From contig JAPTHN010000018.1 in assembly GCA_026936325.1 (NCBI GenBank), forward strand, positions 9,691,658-9,755,657: 64,000 bases of DNA. The letters are read 5' to 3'. Within the stretch, counting starts at the first letter, position 1, and every line of letters begins with the position of its first letter. Both the position numbers and the translations under genes were made by a program. The DNA comes from Platynereis dumerilii. Lineage: Eukaryota; Annelida; Polychaeta; Phyllodocida; Nereididae. Shown piece after piece: positions 33,061 through 44,965 of the stretch. The notes under the pieces are model-generated. The model made no database searches. It was not told the DNA's origin and worked only from the letters and a program-made list of their open reading frames with translations.

Positions 33061-34660
33061 AATCCTATATCCTTTAGGCCTCTACATAGCTACTTTTGGA
33101 TTGGATAAATCTGGTTATCTTACTTCCCACAGCTGGATACTGGGGTCCTTATATCATATCAGATCCATATCCCCATATAATTATATTTTTCTGCACTAAT
33201 TAATATTTTTGTACATTCTACAGCCTCTGAGGAGAGAGATTAATGACAACTGAGTCTTTGTATAACTCTTTCTATTTGTTTTGCAGCGATTAAAAAAACA
33301 AAAACCCAGATTTTAAGGCTGTAAGCATCTTAAATATGCAAGGGATCATAGTTACTATGCAGATTTGGATACAATGACACGTTTACATATTTGAGTAAAC
33401 ATCAATACCCCTTTATGTTCCAAGATTAAAATTATGTACATATAATATATGATATAAATTACATGTATATATATAAGTTCAAAAATGGAAACCAGAATCA
33501 GTGGACAAGCAATGGGAGGAAGACAGCTGTTCATCTTGTGTTATAAACATAAGATAGACGAAAGGATAAGTGCCTCACTGTGTTGCATCCAAACATGGGG
33601 GGGGGGGGGGGCTGGGGGGGGGGGGGGGGGGGTGCTCAGCGGAACCGTAAATGGGAGGTCTTCAAATTGTTCATCCTCATCAAATGCCCCTTTCCACATC
33701 AGTGTCTCTTGGCGCGGTCCATACTTCAATGCGAAAAATCAAATCTCCTAAGGCCCCAAATTTGAAAGTAAAAATTGATGACCGATTAAGTAAAACAAAC
33801 ACATGCAAAATTTCAGTCCAATCAGCTGAAATTTAGAGGTTGCACAAAACATTTGAAGTTTATAATGCAATTCCTTATTCGCGCAACTGAACAATTTCAT
33901 TTTCCAATATATTTCTCAAAGTGAACATTTCTTTGCGTTTTTTTTAGCATAAGAAGAAGTCAGCATGGCAAAGTGATATCTGGGGGTTATTTTCGATTTA
34001 TTTTGAAATGTCTGCTTGTTTTTATAAAAAAATCTTGTGATAATTGACCTGTGTAATATCTATGCTGACCTGTTATCAAACTTCGAAGTCAAAAAGAGTA
34101 TCAAGACTGGATTGGGCATCCTGGACATACAAAAAAGAAGATTATTTGATCAAAATAATTGGCAGTTATTGCGAAATTTGCATGTACCAAAAATTTTGAG
34201 TTCTACTCGTCTACTTAAAATTCAATGGCTTTGTGCAACCTATAAATATTAATTGATTTGGCTGAATCTTTTACATAATATCTTTTCTCTATATAAGATC
34301 AGAATGCAATATTCAAATCAGAGAATTTAAGAGAATAAAGTGTTGTTGGACCACGCTAGTGTCCCGCTACCCCTTACCTCCAATGCTTGATTGCATCCTA
34401 AGAAAAAAAATTGAATAATGGTTCTCTCAATGGTTCCTTTCAGGCAATTTAGAAATTTTTGGAGGGTACTCATTTTGAAAAGCATCGGGTTTTCTCACAC
34501 ATACGGAATTGAAAAAAAAAGTCCTTCTGCATGTGAAGTGTTGGGTAACAGTTAAAGGTGCCCTTTATTGGTTCATTTTCTCACTGAGTGGTGCTTTATT
34601 TTACTGGTTATCCTTTCTTGCTAATGTGATCATAAAACACAAGACTGCTGCTTTGAAAAC
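33061..34660. other. Stretch without a recognisable gene; poly-G tract
   Basis: A long G run (about 33597-33632, broken by one CT) could form a G-quadruplex and is prone to length change. The open frames across it are low-complexity artefacts. Nothing else is recognised. Confidence 0.4.
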
Positions 34661-34662
34661 TT

Positions 34663-34668
34663 TTTATT
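34663..34668 (-). terminator. AATAAA signal of the third protease gene
   Basis: AATAAA on the - strand about 70 bases after the stop codon. Confidence 0.55.
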
Positions 34669-34737
34669 CAGCCAAACTAAATAATGTGACATTTGAAATA
34701 AAAAGCTTTTTGTTGCAACAAAATTTCTTCCATTATA

Positions 34738-35997
34738 TCACACCAAAGGACAACCAGAATACAAAAGAAGATTGACAGTGTCCGGCTTGTCTATTTTGAT
34801 GATGTCAGGCGTTCCAGAATTGATGATATACTCCTTCACTTGCTTTGTTGTTGCGGTTGGGTTCTTACCCAAATATTTAGCGACAGCCCCAGCGACATGA
34901 GCACAAGCCATAGAGGATCCATCCATGGAAGCTGTAGCTGTGTTGCTGCGATGAGAAGCAGAAAGAATTGCACTTCCAGGGGCAAAGATGTCCACACATG
35001 GACCATATCCTGCATGGGGGTCCATCTTTTCAGTAACGTGAAATGAAGTGACAGTGATGGCTGGTTCAACACGTCCAGGACTATGCAAACAGGCATCTAC
35101 AGGGTTGTATATAGAAGCAACAACCGCTGGAATCCCTGCTGCATCTATGCTGGTGACAGCTGAATCCAAGGCTGGACATAGATCTGTCTTTATCGACAAG
35201 CTAGCGACGGAGCGACCAGGGTGTTCCTTTGCATTTCCAACCATCCAGTTAATGCCTTTAATGACCTGATTGGTCACACCAGATCGGTCGTCGCGTATTA
35301 CCTTTACCGAAACCAGAGATGCGTTCTTAGCAACACCGTATTCTCGGCCCATGATCGTTCCTGCGCAATGTGTTCCGTGACCATGGTTGTCTTCATCACT
35401 GCCTCCCACAGCATTGAAACCAAACGATGCCCTTCTCGTGCCCTTTGTGAAGTCATTGTGAGTTGTACGTACACCAGTATCAAACAGATAGACACGAACG
35501 CCAGTACCGTCATCAGATTTGTAGTAATACCCGGTCTGCCAGAAAGGATTGGCTCTTGTTGCTATCCTGCCTAAATTCCACAGTCTGAAATAAGTGTCTT
35601 GGAACAGGCAGTCTTCATCATCCTCAGTACTGGCAATCATATAATCTGTGTACACATTAGCATCAACAAAGTCAACTTCAGGTATGTCACAAAGGCCGTT
35701 AACCTCATCGTCTGGGTCTTGCACAAACAGAATAGGAGTTTTCAGGTTGTCGTAACTTTCATTGACAGTAATCCTTGGGTGAAGTTCCACAATTTTAGAT
35801 GCCACATTTTGTGCGTAGTCTTCTGTAGATGTCTCACCTTCCACCGTGTGAAGTACAAAGAGATATTCCCCTTCGATGCGGTTTTCATTATCCAGGTTGT
35901 AGATTTCACATTCTGCGGCCATTACCAGTGGCAACTGCCATAGAATGGCAAGATACACTACAAGCATCATCTTTGCAGTTGAGATGTTAGGCTTCAT
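34738..35997 (-). CDS. Divergent proteinase K-like protein, possible pseudoprotease
   Basis: A 419-residue, single-exon member of the same family. ATG at 35997 is chosen; the frame extends to 36021 but begins there with GTG. A hydrophobic signal (MMLVVYLAILWQLPLVMA) at residues 10-27 is followed by an I9-like prodomain (GEYLFVLH) and an S8 domain. Asp173 (LFDTG), His207 (NHGHGTHCAG) and Ser362 (DGSSMACAH) are kept. Three active-site features are changed. The oxyanion Asn of AAGNNN is Tyr297 (ASIYNP). The S1 strand SLGGG is SIKTD at 268-272. The Pro after SMAC is Ala. The frame is intact over the full length, which argues against simple decay. It could be a catalytically weak or dead decoy, a regulator, or an enzyme with a changed site. 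No good TATA box is seen at the usual distance. Confidence 0.85.
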   Translation of the reverse strand: MKPNISTAKMMLVVYLAILWQLPLVMAAECEIYNLDNENRIEGEYLFVLHTVEGETSTEDYAQNVASKIVELHPRITVNESYDNLKTPILFVQDPDDEVNGLCDIPEVDFVDANVYTDYMIASTEDDEDCLFQDTYFRLWNLGRIATRANPFWQTGYYYKSDDGTGVRVYLFDTGVRTTHNDFTKGTRRASFGFNAVGGSDEDNHGHGTHCAGTIMGREYGVAKNASLVSVKVIRDDRSGVTNQVIKGINWMVGNAKEHPGRSVASLSIKTDLCPALDSAVTSIDAAGIPAVVASIYNPVDACLHSPGRVEPAITVTSFHVTEKMDPHAGYGPCVDIFAPGSAILSASHRSNTATASMDGSSMACAHVAGAVAKYLGKNPTATTKQVKEYIINSGTPDIIKIDKPDTVNLLLYSGCPLV

Positions 35998-36030
35998 CTT
36001 ACAAATAACTACAATTCTCACTCTAAGTAG

Positions 36031-37330
36031 TTTGCAAGAGTGTGTTAATTAAGATACAAAAATGTGATATATCTCTTGAACATATGTTATATTCTCATGT
36101 GTCACATTTATATGGGTCATAGCGACCTTTGTTATCAGTTGTTCTGTTAAACCTTTATCATATCTAAATTACATTTCACAAATCTGGCTTAAATGGTGAA
36201 ACACCAAAACATCATTCACTCAATGAGAAAATAAGACAAAAACCAGCTAATGTGTCCTTGTTTGGACATTATGATCAAGAAAAATATCCATTTATTACAT
36301 AAATGCATCAAGCCTTAAAAAACTGTTTGGAACAAGCCAAAATCCACAAGAACAGCATCTTCAGATCAAGTGAAGTGTCCGCAAAACTAAACACATGTGT
36401 TGCTCCTCTCGGAAAACATAATTTTGTTCTTTTCCACTTTTGTTTTACAGCAAGTTACAAATCAAATATAATTTGATGCATAAAAAGTTGCACCAACTTC
36501 AAGTTATTATTATCACTACAGTTATGTTGGATATCTAACAATGACAAATCTATCCATCTATCTATCTATATTTTTGTCTATCTATCCAATCTACCTATGT
36601 TTACATTTTCAATTTAATTTCTGTGACAATAGTTAATCAGCATTTCCTGTTAATGAAACATACAATTCTATTGATTAAAATGAAAACATGATGTTTAAAG
36701 CCGAAGAACAGTCCAGAGGCCATTAAACATGTGTTAAACGCTCATAGACAGTGGTAGAGAATAAAGCCATGTAAGTAAGGAGCCTATAATACCTGTGAGC
36801 CTTGGATGACAGAAATGTCAAAGAAAACCTAGATTTCTAAGTACTACCTAGACCTGCCACTGTCAAAGAAGCAAGAAGACAGAAATCATATGAAAGCATT
36901 TTACCAACTTGAGACATCAAAGTAAACAGTGACTGAGCACCATTGGATTTTTTATGAGGTTTCAATAGTAGGTGTTCAAAAAATCAAGGAAAGTAAGATG
37001 ACTGCCTGAAGAATGAGTGTACGGAATAAGCGAGACATTACTAACTGACGCTTTGCATGAAGAGAAAATGTTGGGCTATTGGAAGGAGCAGCAAGCCAAC
37101 ATGATTGGAGCTTTGTGCACTGCATCCAGGTGGAGCCTCTGCTAGACTAAAACACTTGTGCTGCGCCTGTTGGAAGATCAATGATTCTGTCCTGTGTATT
37201 TTTCTCACTTGTAAAGCTGTGATATAAGGGGCTTGAGTGACATAACTTACAAAACAGCTCATGAAATGTATTCTTATGTAACATGTCCATGATCTTGGTC
37301 TGTAATTTTGTCTGTCTAGATGTCCAGATG
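36031..37330 (+). repeat. Duplicated protease-flank repeat, copy C
   Basis: Begins just upstream of the third protease gene and matches copy A piece by piece (25430-25775, 28150-28942, 29797-29960). It lacks the LINE and both inverted-repeat elements, so it shows the pre-insertion state. It includes a (CTAT)n run near 36553-36570 and the conserved core at about 37155-37175. Confidence 0.75.
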
Positions 37331-37339
37331 TCTTATCTA

Positions 37340-37583
37340 TCCAGTTCATCAAGACGTTCCATTATCTCAGTTACTACAAATTATTCAAAAAGAAAAGGTA
37401 ACAATTGTTCTTGAGCTGTTTGGAATACACAATAGATAAATGATTCAGATTCAGATTTGTATTAATTTTCTCACATATATAATTTACATTATTCAATTAT
37501 TTGCATTTAATTATTATTATGAAGTGGGAAGGAAGATCTGTCAATGAGCATTGATTTGAAATCAAATGAGGGATGAAAAGGGT
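37340..37583. other. Short AT-rich gap
   Basis: Nothing recognised between copy C and the tail of the LINE. Confidence 0.3.
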
Positions 37584-37664
37584 GATAATAATAATAATAA
37601 TAATAGTAATTTATATAGCGCCTTTTCCAGTAAACTGCTCAAAAGCGCTTGTGTGAGTTGGCCG

Positions 37665-40418
37665 TTATTGATAGAATGTCTTAAACAAGTGGGTTTTTAG
37701 TTTTCTCTTGAAGGAATCCAGAGTCTTTGCAGCCTGAACATTTCCTGGCAACTTGTTCCAGATTTTTGGTGCTGCAAAAGAGAAAGCTCTATCTCCGAAT
37801 TTATTTTGGTTGTTTGAAGCTGGTTCTGTCAACAAAAGTTTGCTGTTGCTCCTTAGGTTATGGTCTTGGTTGGGTTTCAGTTGGATGAGTTGCTGAATGT
37901 ACAGTGGTGCCTGGCTGTTTAATGCCTTCCAGGTTGTGGTCATCAATTTAAATTGTATTCTGGCAGGAATAGGCAGCCAATGAAGTTGCTTTCTGTGTGG
38001 TCCAACATGGTCATGCCGTTTCAATCTCTCTATGAGACGAACCGCTGAGTTTTCGGCCACCTGAAGTTTGTTCACTAAATGCTGAGATATGCCTGGCAAA
38101 AGGGCATTTCCATAGTCCAGGTGGGGTGTGACCAAAGCATTTACTGCAGTTTTGACTATGTCTTTGTTCATAGACTTTTGAAGTTTAGAAATGTTTCGCA
38201 GATTAAAGTAGGCATTTCGGCACATTTTGTTAACTTGCTTCTCCATTGTCATGTTTTTGTCCATTGTCACACCTAAATTTCTGACATTCTCTGCCGTTTT
38301 GATTGAAACATTATCAACTTTGATTGATGAAACTTGGAGTTTATTCATTTGGTGTGGTGTGCCAATCAAGAGAAGTTCTGTTTTGTCACCATTGTTGCAC
38401 AGTTTGTTTTCATGGAGAAATTTTCTAATTTCCGTAATGCATTTCTCTATTTTCTCAGTTGCTATTTCTTGATCCGTGATGTTTGGCTTAAATGATATAA
38501 TAAGTTGCTCATCATCAGCATATTTCTGATCCTCAATTTGGTTTCGAGAAGCAACTTCACTTAGCGGAGCAATATAAGAATTGAATAAGATTGGACCAAG
38601 CTTTGATCCCTGAGGGACACCAAATTTGAGATGAAGCTTATCTGATGTTTGGTCATTTATCAAGACAGATTGTGATCTTTCTGAAATGTATGACTGAAAC
38701 CAGTTGAGAGCTGAGTTGCACACCCCATATCTGTTTTCCAGTCTCGCCAGTAGAATATCGTGATCAATTGTGTCGAAAGCAGCTGACAAATCTAGCAGCA
38801 CAAGCATTGTAATTTCACCCTTGCTCATGTTTAACATAATATCGTTGTGGATCTTTGTTAGAAGAGTTTCTGTACTATGAAATTGCTTATATGCTGATTG
38901 CTTGTCATCATCAAGTTTGTTTTGAACAAGGTGGTCCTTGTACTGTTTGATAACTGCACTTTCAATTATTTTTCCGAGGAAGGACAAGTTTGATACTGGT
39001 CGGTAGTTTTTCTTGATCAGATCAAGTCCTCCTTTTTTTAAAAGTGGCTTAACCAGTGCATGCTTCAGATCAAGGGGCATCTCCCCTAGAGATAGTGATG
39101 TGTTGACTATTTCAGTTATCAATGGAAGAAATTCATCAATGCACTCCAGCAGTAACCAAGTAGGGATGGGGTCTAGTTGACAGTGTTTGACAGGCATATT
39201 TCCGATCAGTTTCTTAATTGCTGATTCTGATAGGGTTTTGAACTGAGATAGTTTGTTGCCTCTAAAATTTTCAACAATTGCAGTGTCGTTGCTGCCGGAG
39301 TCAAGTTGTGTCCTTATTTTCTTGAGTTTTTCATCAAAGAATGTGTGGAAGTCATTTGCCAGGTCTTTGGTACATGTATTTTCATGATTTGGCAGCGGCA
39401 ATTCTTGTTTCCTGTTCAAGTTAGAATTAAGTACCTTGAACATGGCCTTTGAATTTCCTTTAGTACTCTCAATCTTTGCTCTGAGATCATCAGATTTCAG
39501 CTGATTGAGCTGGTCATTTAACGTATTTCGTTTCTGCTGAAACTCTTGCCAGTCTCTCTCAAGTCCAGTTCTTCTCCAAGTTCGCTCTGCTTTTCTTTTA
39601 GCAGTTTTTAGATTTTTGATGTTGGCATTGATAAATGAAGTATGTTTCCGTAGTGTAACCTGCTTTGTAATCAGAGGTGCATGTTTGTCAAGTACCTTGG
39701 TTGATGAATTGTAAAGCAAGACCAGTTTTGACAGGTACTCGGATGATTTTTCTTGTTGCACTTTTTGGGACATGTGTTGGTCGATGTCTTTTTTTAATAG
39801 AATCAAATTGAGGTTGCGCAGTTTTCTGAAAGCAATTTTCGTTTGGGGACTTTTTACTTTTCCAATAGCCATATTGAAAAGGACACAGTTATGGTCAGAG
39901 AGCAAGTCACTGACAGCACAGTTTCTCAGAGTTGAATTCTTGCGTGTTATGACGAGGTCCAATGTGTTTCCCTCTTTGTGGGTAGGTGAAGATACATGCT
40001 GTTCAAGATCATACATTTCAAGGATGCTATTAAACTGTTTGACTCTAGCATCATCAGGTTTATTTATGTGAAAATTAAAATCTCCAGTGATCACAACTTC
40101 ATTGTGATATGTTTGATACTGAGCTAAGAATTGTGTGAATTCCTCGAAAAACTCTGCCAACCTGTATTTGTTTTTGTTTGAGGGTTCAGGTCTGTACACA
40201 AGAAGAATTGTGATAGTTTTGCCATTCAAATTTACTTGAATTTCCATATGCTCAAGGTTTTGGTTTTTGTACTTTTGATTTTTTTTGCTTTCAAACCTGA
40301 CCTTAGAATGCAACCAACACCACCCCCAGGTCTGCCTTCTCGAGGTGTGCCCATATAAACGTACTCGCCATTTCTTTCTAAGTTGCCTATTTCCACGATA
40401 TCGTCTGCCTTTAACCAA
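37665..40418 (-). pseudogene. LINE ORF2: endonuclease (most), reverse transcriptase and C-terminus
   Basis: A 917-codon frame. The first 40 or so codons are out of the true frame; authentic sequence starts near 40298. Endonuclease motifs: GDFNFHIN (about 40064-40087) and SDHNCVLFN (about 39880-39906). RT motifs: NYRPVSNLSFLGKIIE (near 39000), LDLSAAFDTIDHDILL (about 38753-38800), GVPQGSKLGPILF (about 38590-38628) and YADD (about 38514-38525). The C-terminal RAFSFAAPKIWNKLP and FKRKLKTHLF are standard for the CR1/L2 group. Apart from the frameshift near 40250-40300 no stop is seen, so the copy is young. Confidence 0.85.
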
Positions 40419-40750
40419 GTTTCTGTGAAAAGAAACAAGTCAAGATCAAATTCATCTCCAAAATTCTTCACCAGTTCTGTTTTTTGTCTCAAACTTTGCG
40501 CATTCCAGACACAAGCTTTTAGAATATTGTTTTTGGCATTGTCTGTTGGTTTATTTGTGTGGAAACAGTGATCTTTAGGTTCGTCTAAGTGCACCAAAGG
40601 ATCAAATCTGTTCTGTAATTTAAGAGAGTCTGAGTTGTTTGACCTCTGTTGGACATGTGGTCTAGAAACTCGTTTGTATGAATCCATTCGATTGAAATCA
40701 TTTATACCGATGCGCAGGACATCAGAGTATAACTGTGCAGACTTGAACAT
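40232..40750 (-). pseudogene. LINE ORF2 N-terminal endonuclease segment
   Basis: A 172-codon frame starting at ATG 40750. It contains ACVWNAQSLRQKTELVKNF (about 40465-40530) and LFLFTETWLK (about 40403-40440), the first catalytic blocks of an APE endonuclease. Past about 40290 the correct frame is that of the longer ORF. Confidence 0.75.
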
Positions 40751-40780
40751 CTTAAAAAGTGGTATAGAATTAAGCCGTTA

Positions 40781-41660
40781 GGTCTGTCAGAGACAAGAGG
40801 TTAGGGTGAGAGTCTCTCAGGTCTGTGAGAGGCAAGGGGTAAGAGTGATGAGGCTCTGAGGTCTGTTGGAGACAAGAGGTAAGAGTAGTGAGGCTCTGAG
40901 GTCTGTCAGAGACAAGAGGTAAGATTGAGTCTCTCAGGTCTGTGAGAGGTAAGAAGTTATAGTAGTGAGGCTCTGAGGTCTGTCAGAGACAAGAGGTAAG
41001 ATTGAGTCTCTCAGGTCTGTGAGAGGCAAGAGGTTAGAGTGGTGAGGCTCTGAGGTCTGTCAGAGACAAGAGGTAAGATTGAGTCTCTCAGGTCTGTAAG
41101 AGGCAAGAGGTTACAGTAGTGTGGCTCTGAGGTCTGTCAGAGACAAGAGTTAAGATTGAGTCTCTCAGGTCTGTGAGAGGCAAGAGGTTAGAGTAGTGAG
41201 GCTTTGAGGTCTGTCAGAGACAAGAGGTAAGATTGAGAGTCTCTCAGGTCTGTGAGAGGCAAGAGGTAAGAGTAGTGAGGCTCTGAGGTCTGTCAGAGAC
41301 AAGAGGTACCTGTAAGGTTGAGTGTCTCAGGTCTGTGAGAGGCAAGAAGTTAGAGTAGTTAGGCTCTGAGGTCTGTCAGAGACAAGAGGTAAGATTGAGA
41401 GTCTCTCAGGTCTGTGAGAGGCAAGAGGTTAGAGTAGTGAGGCTCTGAGGTCTGTCAGAGACAAGAGTTAAGATTGAGACTCTCAGGTCTGTGAGAGGCA
41501 AGAGGTTAGAGTAGTGAGGCTCTGAGGTCTGTCAGAGACAAGAGGTAGAATTGAGAGTCTCTCAGGTCTGTGAGAGGCAAGAGCTAGAGTAGTGAGGCTC
41601 TTAGATCTGTCAGAGACAAGAGTTAAGATTGAGTCTCTCAGGTCTGTGAGAGGCAAGAGT
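40781..41660. repeat. Dimeric minisatellite of hairpin-forming monomers
   Basis: About 23 monomers of 36-41 bases alternate in two types, giving a higher-order unit of about 77 bases. Type 1 carries CTCTGAGGTCTGTCAGAG and type 2 carries CTCTCAGGTCTGTGAGAG. Each is a hairpin with a six-base stem, and the two types differ by a paired G/C to C/G change. A further lone copy lies at about 41766-41783. The array starts about 30 bases from the LINE start codon on its 5-prime side. It may be a LINE 5-prime UTR built of monomers or an independent minisatellite. Confidence 0.85.
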
Positions 41661-42314
41661 TAAAGGCAGGTATAGGTAATCAAGTCAGTGATAGTTGATC
41701 AAGCTAGGTAATGTTGAGGGTATGCTGCTGCACACTCTGTATTTCTTGATGGAGATCGTGAGGCTCTGAGGTCTGTCAGAGTAAGGTGAGTCTAAAAATA
41801 GAAGAACAATCAGATGTTTTGAAAAATTGACAGGTAAAAACTATAGGCTAGGCAGATAATTACAACATGGAATTGCAATTGAAACAATCTAGCTATTCTA
41901 ATGTATTTAATGTTGCTATGAATGAGTTGGAAAAGAAAGTAAACTTGAATCCTTTAAAGTAGAAAATCCTCTGTCCTCTGTGCAGATAGATATGAGACAA
42001 TTACTTGTAGGCTGTGGAGTGGCAAGTGTTGCTTGCAGTGGTGAAAGTAGGTCAGCTGTAGCAGGCGTGCTTTTGAAAATGGGGATTCCCCTAGTTCCTG
42101 TGAGTCTGAAAGTGGTTTGTCAAAGACAAGTAAAATATGATGCAAAAACGGATTGAGTGGCCACAAAAGTTGCCACAGAGTAAACAGAGTTTGCTTCCGA
42201 CAAAATACACCTAGAATAAGCTACAAGACATGTATTAAACTCCAGATAAAGCCTATAACTCCAGATAAAGCCTATAATGTCTGTGATGGATACTATATAT
42301 TCTTTTATTGACAT
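41661..42314. other. Stretch upstream of the LINE, no gene recognised
   Basis: May include the 5-prime part of the LINE beyond the minisatellite. A 19-base direct repeat (CTCCAGATAAAGCCTATAA) stands twice at about 42239-42277. The short - strand frames have no known domain. Confidence 0.35.
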
Positions 42315-43217
42315 TAATAAATATCACAATTGATACATATGTCATTTGTATATACATGTTATAAGAAAGTTAAAAAAAAAAGTGAGCATATTGATACAAA
42401 CATAAATACGAGTAATAGTATGCAAGATTAAAAGAAGTAAAAACTAGGTTCCAGCCACCCAAATAGTTAAAAAAAAATACTGTAGGTATTAAACAACAAT
42501 TAATATAGATCATAGACAATAAAATACAAACACCAATGATACTAGCTTACAAATAGCCGTTTTAGCTTATTTAAGAAAATTATGATTGATTAACGCCTAA
42601 GCGACAGACATACAAGTCAACAAATTTATACATTAATTAACAATGCTTGATATTTTATATTTCAACATTATATACTAAACATTCATTCAATTACATACAT
42701 TGTTGCTTTAATATTGATAGTACTAATGAAGGTAATCATTATTTTCATAATTATCATGATTGTGAATTAAGACCATGTGGATGTAGGAGATATATGTTGC
42801 TTTAAATTTAAACATCAGCCTGAAGTAAAAATTTCCCTAGAGCATTTAGTAGGTCAGATTCCTTACTTTTCATTATTGATGTAAACTTGTCAGTGTCATT
42901 CAAAGATCGAAAATTGTTGATAAGTTTAGCAGCTGTTGCGAACAGGTTTTCACGGAACAATTCATTAGCAGGGCATACTACAATGCAATGGATTTCATCC
43001 TCCACCACATTTAATGAACACTTTTCACAGATTCTGTTTGTTGTGGGAATCACTGGTTTTTGATGTCGGCCTGTTTCAATTCGTAAACTATGGGAACTTG
43101 TCCTGAATCTGGCAATTTTAGTTAATACCTTTCGGTTTTGTGTCAGCCTGAGATATGGCTCTAACCTACAATCAGTCTTAAAAAGCTTATATGTTCTAAG
43201 TTCTCTTACATCTTATG
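42315..43217 (-). mobile_element. 3-prime fragment of another LINE
   Basis: The - strand frame reaching 42808 encodes the C-terminal end of a LINE ORF2. It has a basic stretch (RELRTYKLFKTD region near 43200), then the CCHC-like block ICEKCSLNVVEDEIHCIVVC (about 42970-43030), then a helix with TDKFTSIMKSKESDLLNALG. This pattern is familiar from the end of many marine invertebrate LINE proteins. The 3-prime UTR runs to about 42315. It is 5-prime truncated and inserted at the edge of flank copy D. Confidence 0.65.
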
Positions 43218-43219
43218 GA

Positions 43220-44085
43220 CTTATGTGCAGTTAATCTTCTAAAGAACAAGATCTGAAAAACTGAAGAACAGTTAAGAGGTGATTTTACGGCCATTAAACA
43301 CATGATAGATGTCAAAGGCTGTGATTCTGGATGAGAGATAGAAAGAAGATTCTTAGAAGGATGAGAAGCTTACTTTGCCTGTGATGACAGAAATATCAAA
43401 GATAACCAAAGTACCTAGACATGCCACAGTCAATGGACTGACATGGAAAAAATCAAATGGAAGCTTTCTCCTACCTAAGGCATCAAAGTAAGCACCATTG
43501 ACATTTTTATCAGGCTTCCAAAGAAATACCAGAAAAAAATATGAATCTCAGGGAAACCGCGATCATGGAAGAATCTGTGTCAAGATCAAAAAAGGCATTT
43601 CCGTAAGTATTTTGGTTATCTACAGCATTTCATTACAATGCCATTTAGTGCACTGACTTTTCTATTTCATACACATGTAACACTTTTTTCATAAGACTCT
43701 CCTACAGGTCTTTTTGTTTTATGCAAGCAGAAGAGGAACATTACATATCTATTTTCAGAATTCAACAAATAGTTTGAGTAATAAGACACAAAACCATGGC
43801 ATGGAGCCTCAGAGTTGTTGCTGGGTTCACTAGGTGGAGCCTCCATCAGACTAAAACACTTGTGCTGCGCTTGTTGGAAGATCAATGGTTTGAGTCCTAT
43901 GCTTGTTAACTCAGCCTTTGGGACAAAAGGCTCTGCAATCTCAATATGTTGAGCAGTGATGTGCTTATTGCAAGTACAGACAAGTGGTTTGTTTTGTAAA
44001 AAAAAAACTAAAAAATATGTGGATGTCTATTCATTACCTTGTAGATGTAATCTACCTGTCTATATCTTTTGGATCATCCAGCTAT
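43220..44085 (+). repeat. Duplicated protease-flank repeat, copy D
   Basis: Collinear with copy B (32330-33060): AAGAACAAGATCT start, CATCAAAGTAAGCACCATTG near 43478, and the core ACTTGTGCTGCG near 43857. It ends with CTATCTATC-like sequence near 44060. Confidence 0.7.
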
Positions 44086-44690
44086 TTTTTGATTGAACAA
44101 ACGTTCCTATCCAGTTATCATCAGCAGCGTCATCCTCACCTCTCAGTGTAGCCTTGGGTAAGCTACCCTGACCACATGGGCAGTGTTTCCGTTAAGTAAT
44201 CATTAAAAGATTAAGCAGCCTATGGCGTGTCAAACATATTGACAGTTTGACATCATTTGAAACAATGTATGTTTGAATGTTTCGTTGTTGTTTTGTTTTT
44301 TGTTTTAATACATTTATTTGTAGAAAACCACTAACAACTACTTAAATCACGGATTTTAAACACCAGAAAAATGGTATGAAACGATTAGCATATTCATTAC
44401 ACTCCGTCATTTTATTGTGCTTGCTGGCAGGGTGAGTGTAAACGAACCCTGCAATGGGAGGATGAGCAGCGCAGAGTGGTCACTTTCTCTATCATTCTGT
44501 GTAACGAAAAGATGTCTTCGTTGCATCAGTGGCAAGTGATTAATAAAAATGACTGAAATAACATACATATTTTTAAAATAAGTAAAGACAATTTTATGAT
44601 ATCAGTGATAAGCTATTTAACGCACGACACAACAGCTGTCTGTAATTTCGATTTCTTGTAAAGTGACAGTAAATCGGAGTGTTGAGTATT
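44086..44690. other. Unannotated stretch
   Basis: No coding region or repeat is recognised. Confidence 0.3.
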
Positions 44691-44965
44691 TGTCAGATAA
44701 AACTGAGAACATTTAAGACTCTCAGGTGATTTAATGGTCATTAAACATATCAGCTGCCATAGACAGTGATTTGGGATCAAGAGAAACATAGAAGATATTC
44801 TTGGAAGTAGGATGCTTTGATGCCAGTGATGCTGAAAATATCAAAGATAACCCAAGTACATAGGCATGCCACAGTCAAAGGATTGACATAGCAAAAATCA
44901 TAGGGAAGTTTTTCCCAACTTGAAGCATCAAAGTAAGCACCATTGACCTCTAATGTGGCTTCTAT
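44691..44965 (+). repeat. Duplicated flank repeat, copy E (partial)
   Basis: Matches the first half of copies B and D, up to and including CATCAAAGTAAGCACCATTG at about 44927. It lacks the ACTTGTGCTGCG core. Confidence 0.6.

Larger units (their letters stand above)
37584..40750 (-). mobile_element. CR1/L2-like LINE, nearly complete ORF2
   Basis: A non-LTR retrotransposon on the - strand. Its 3-prime end is AGGCGCTATATAAATTACTA followed by (TTA)n at 37584-37608, a microsatellite tail typical of L2/CR1-type LINEs. The coding part holds an APE-type endonuclease, reverse transcriptase and C-terminal domain. One frameshift, near 40250-40300, separates the endonuclease start from the rest. No ORF1 is seen. 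The hairpin minisatellite at 40781-41660 lies immediately 5-prime of the coding region and may belong to the element. Confidence 0.85.

Noticed and set aside
33485-33836. Open frames across the poly-G tract
   Set aside because: They consist largely of Gly or Pro runs caused by the homopolymer, and overlapping frames are equally open.
40781-41660. Regular repeat array as a CRISPR
   Set aside because: There are no unique spacers; the monomers are contiguous, and the surroundings are animal DNA with LINEs.
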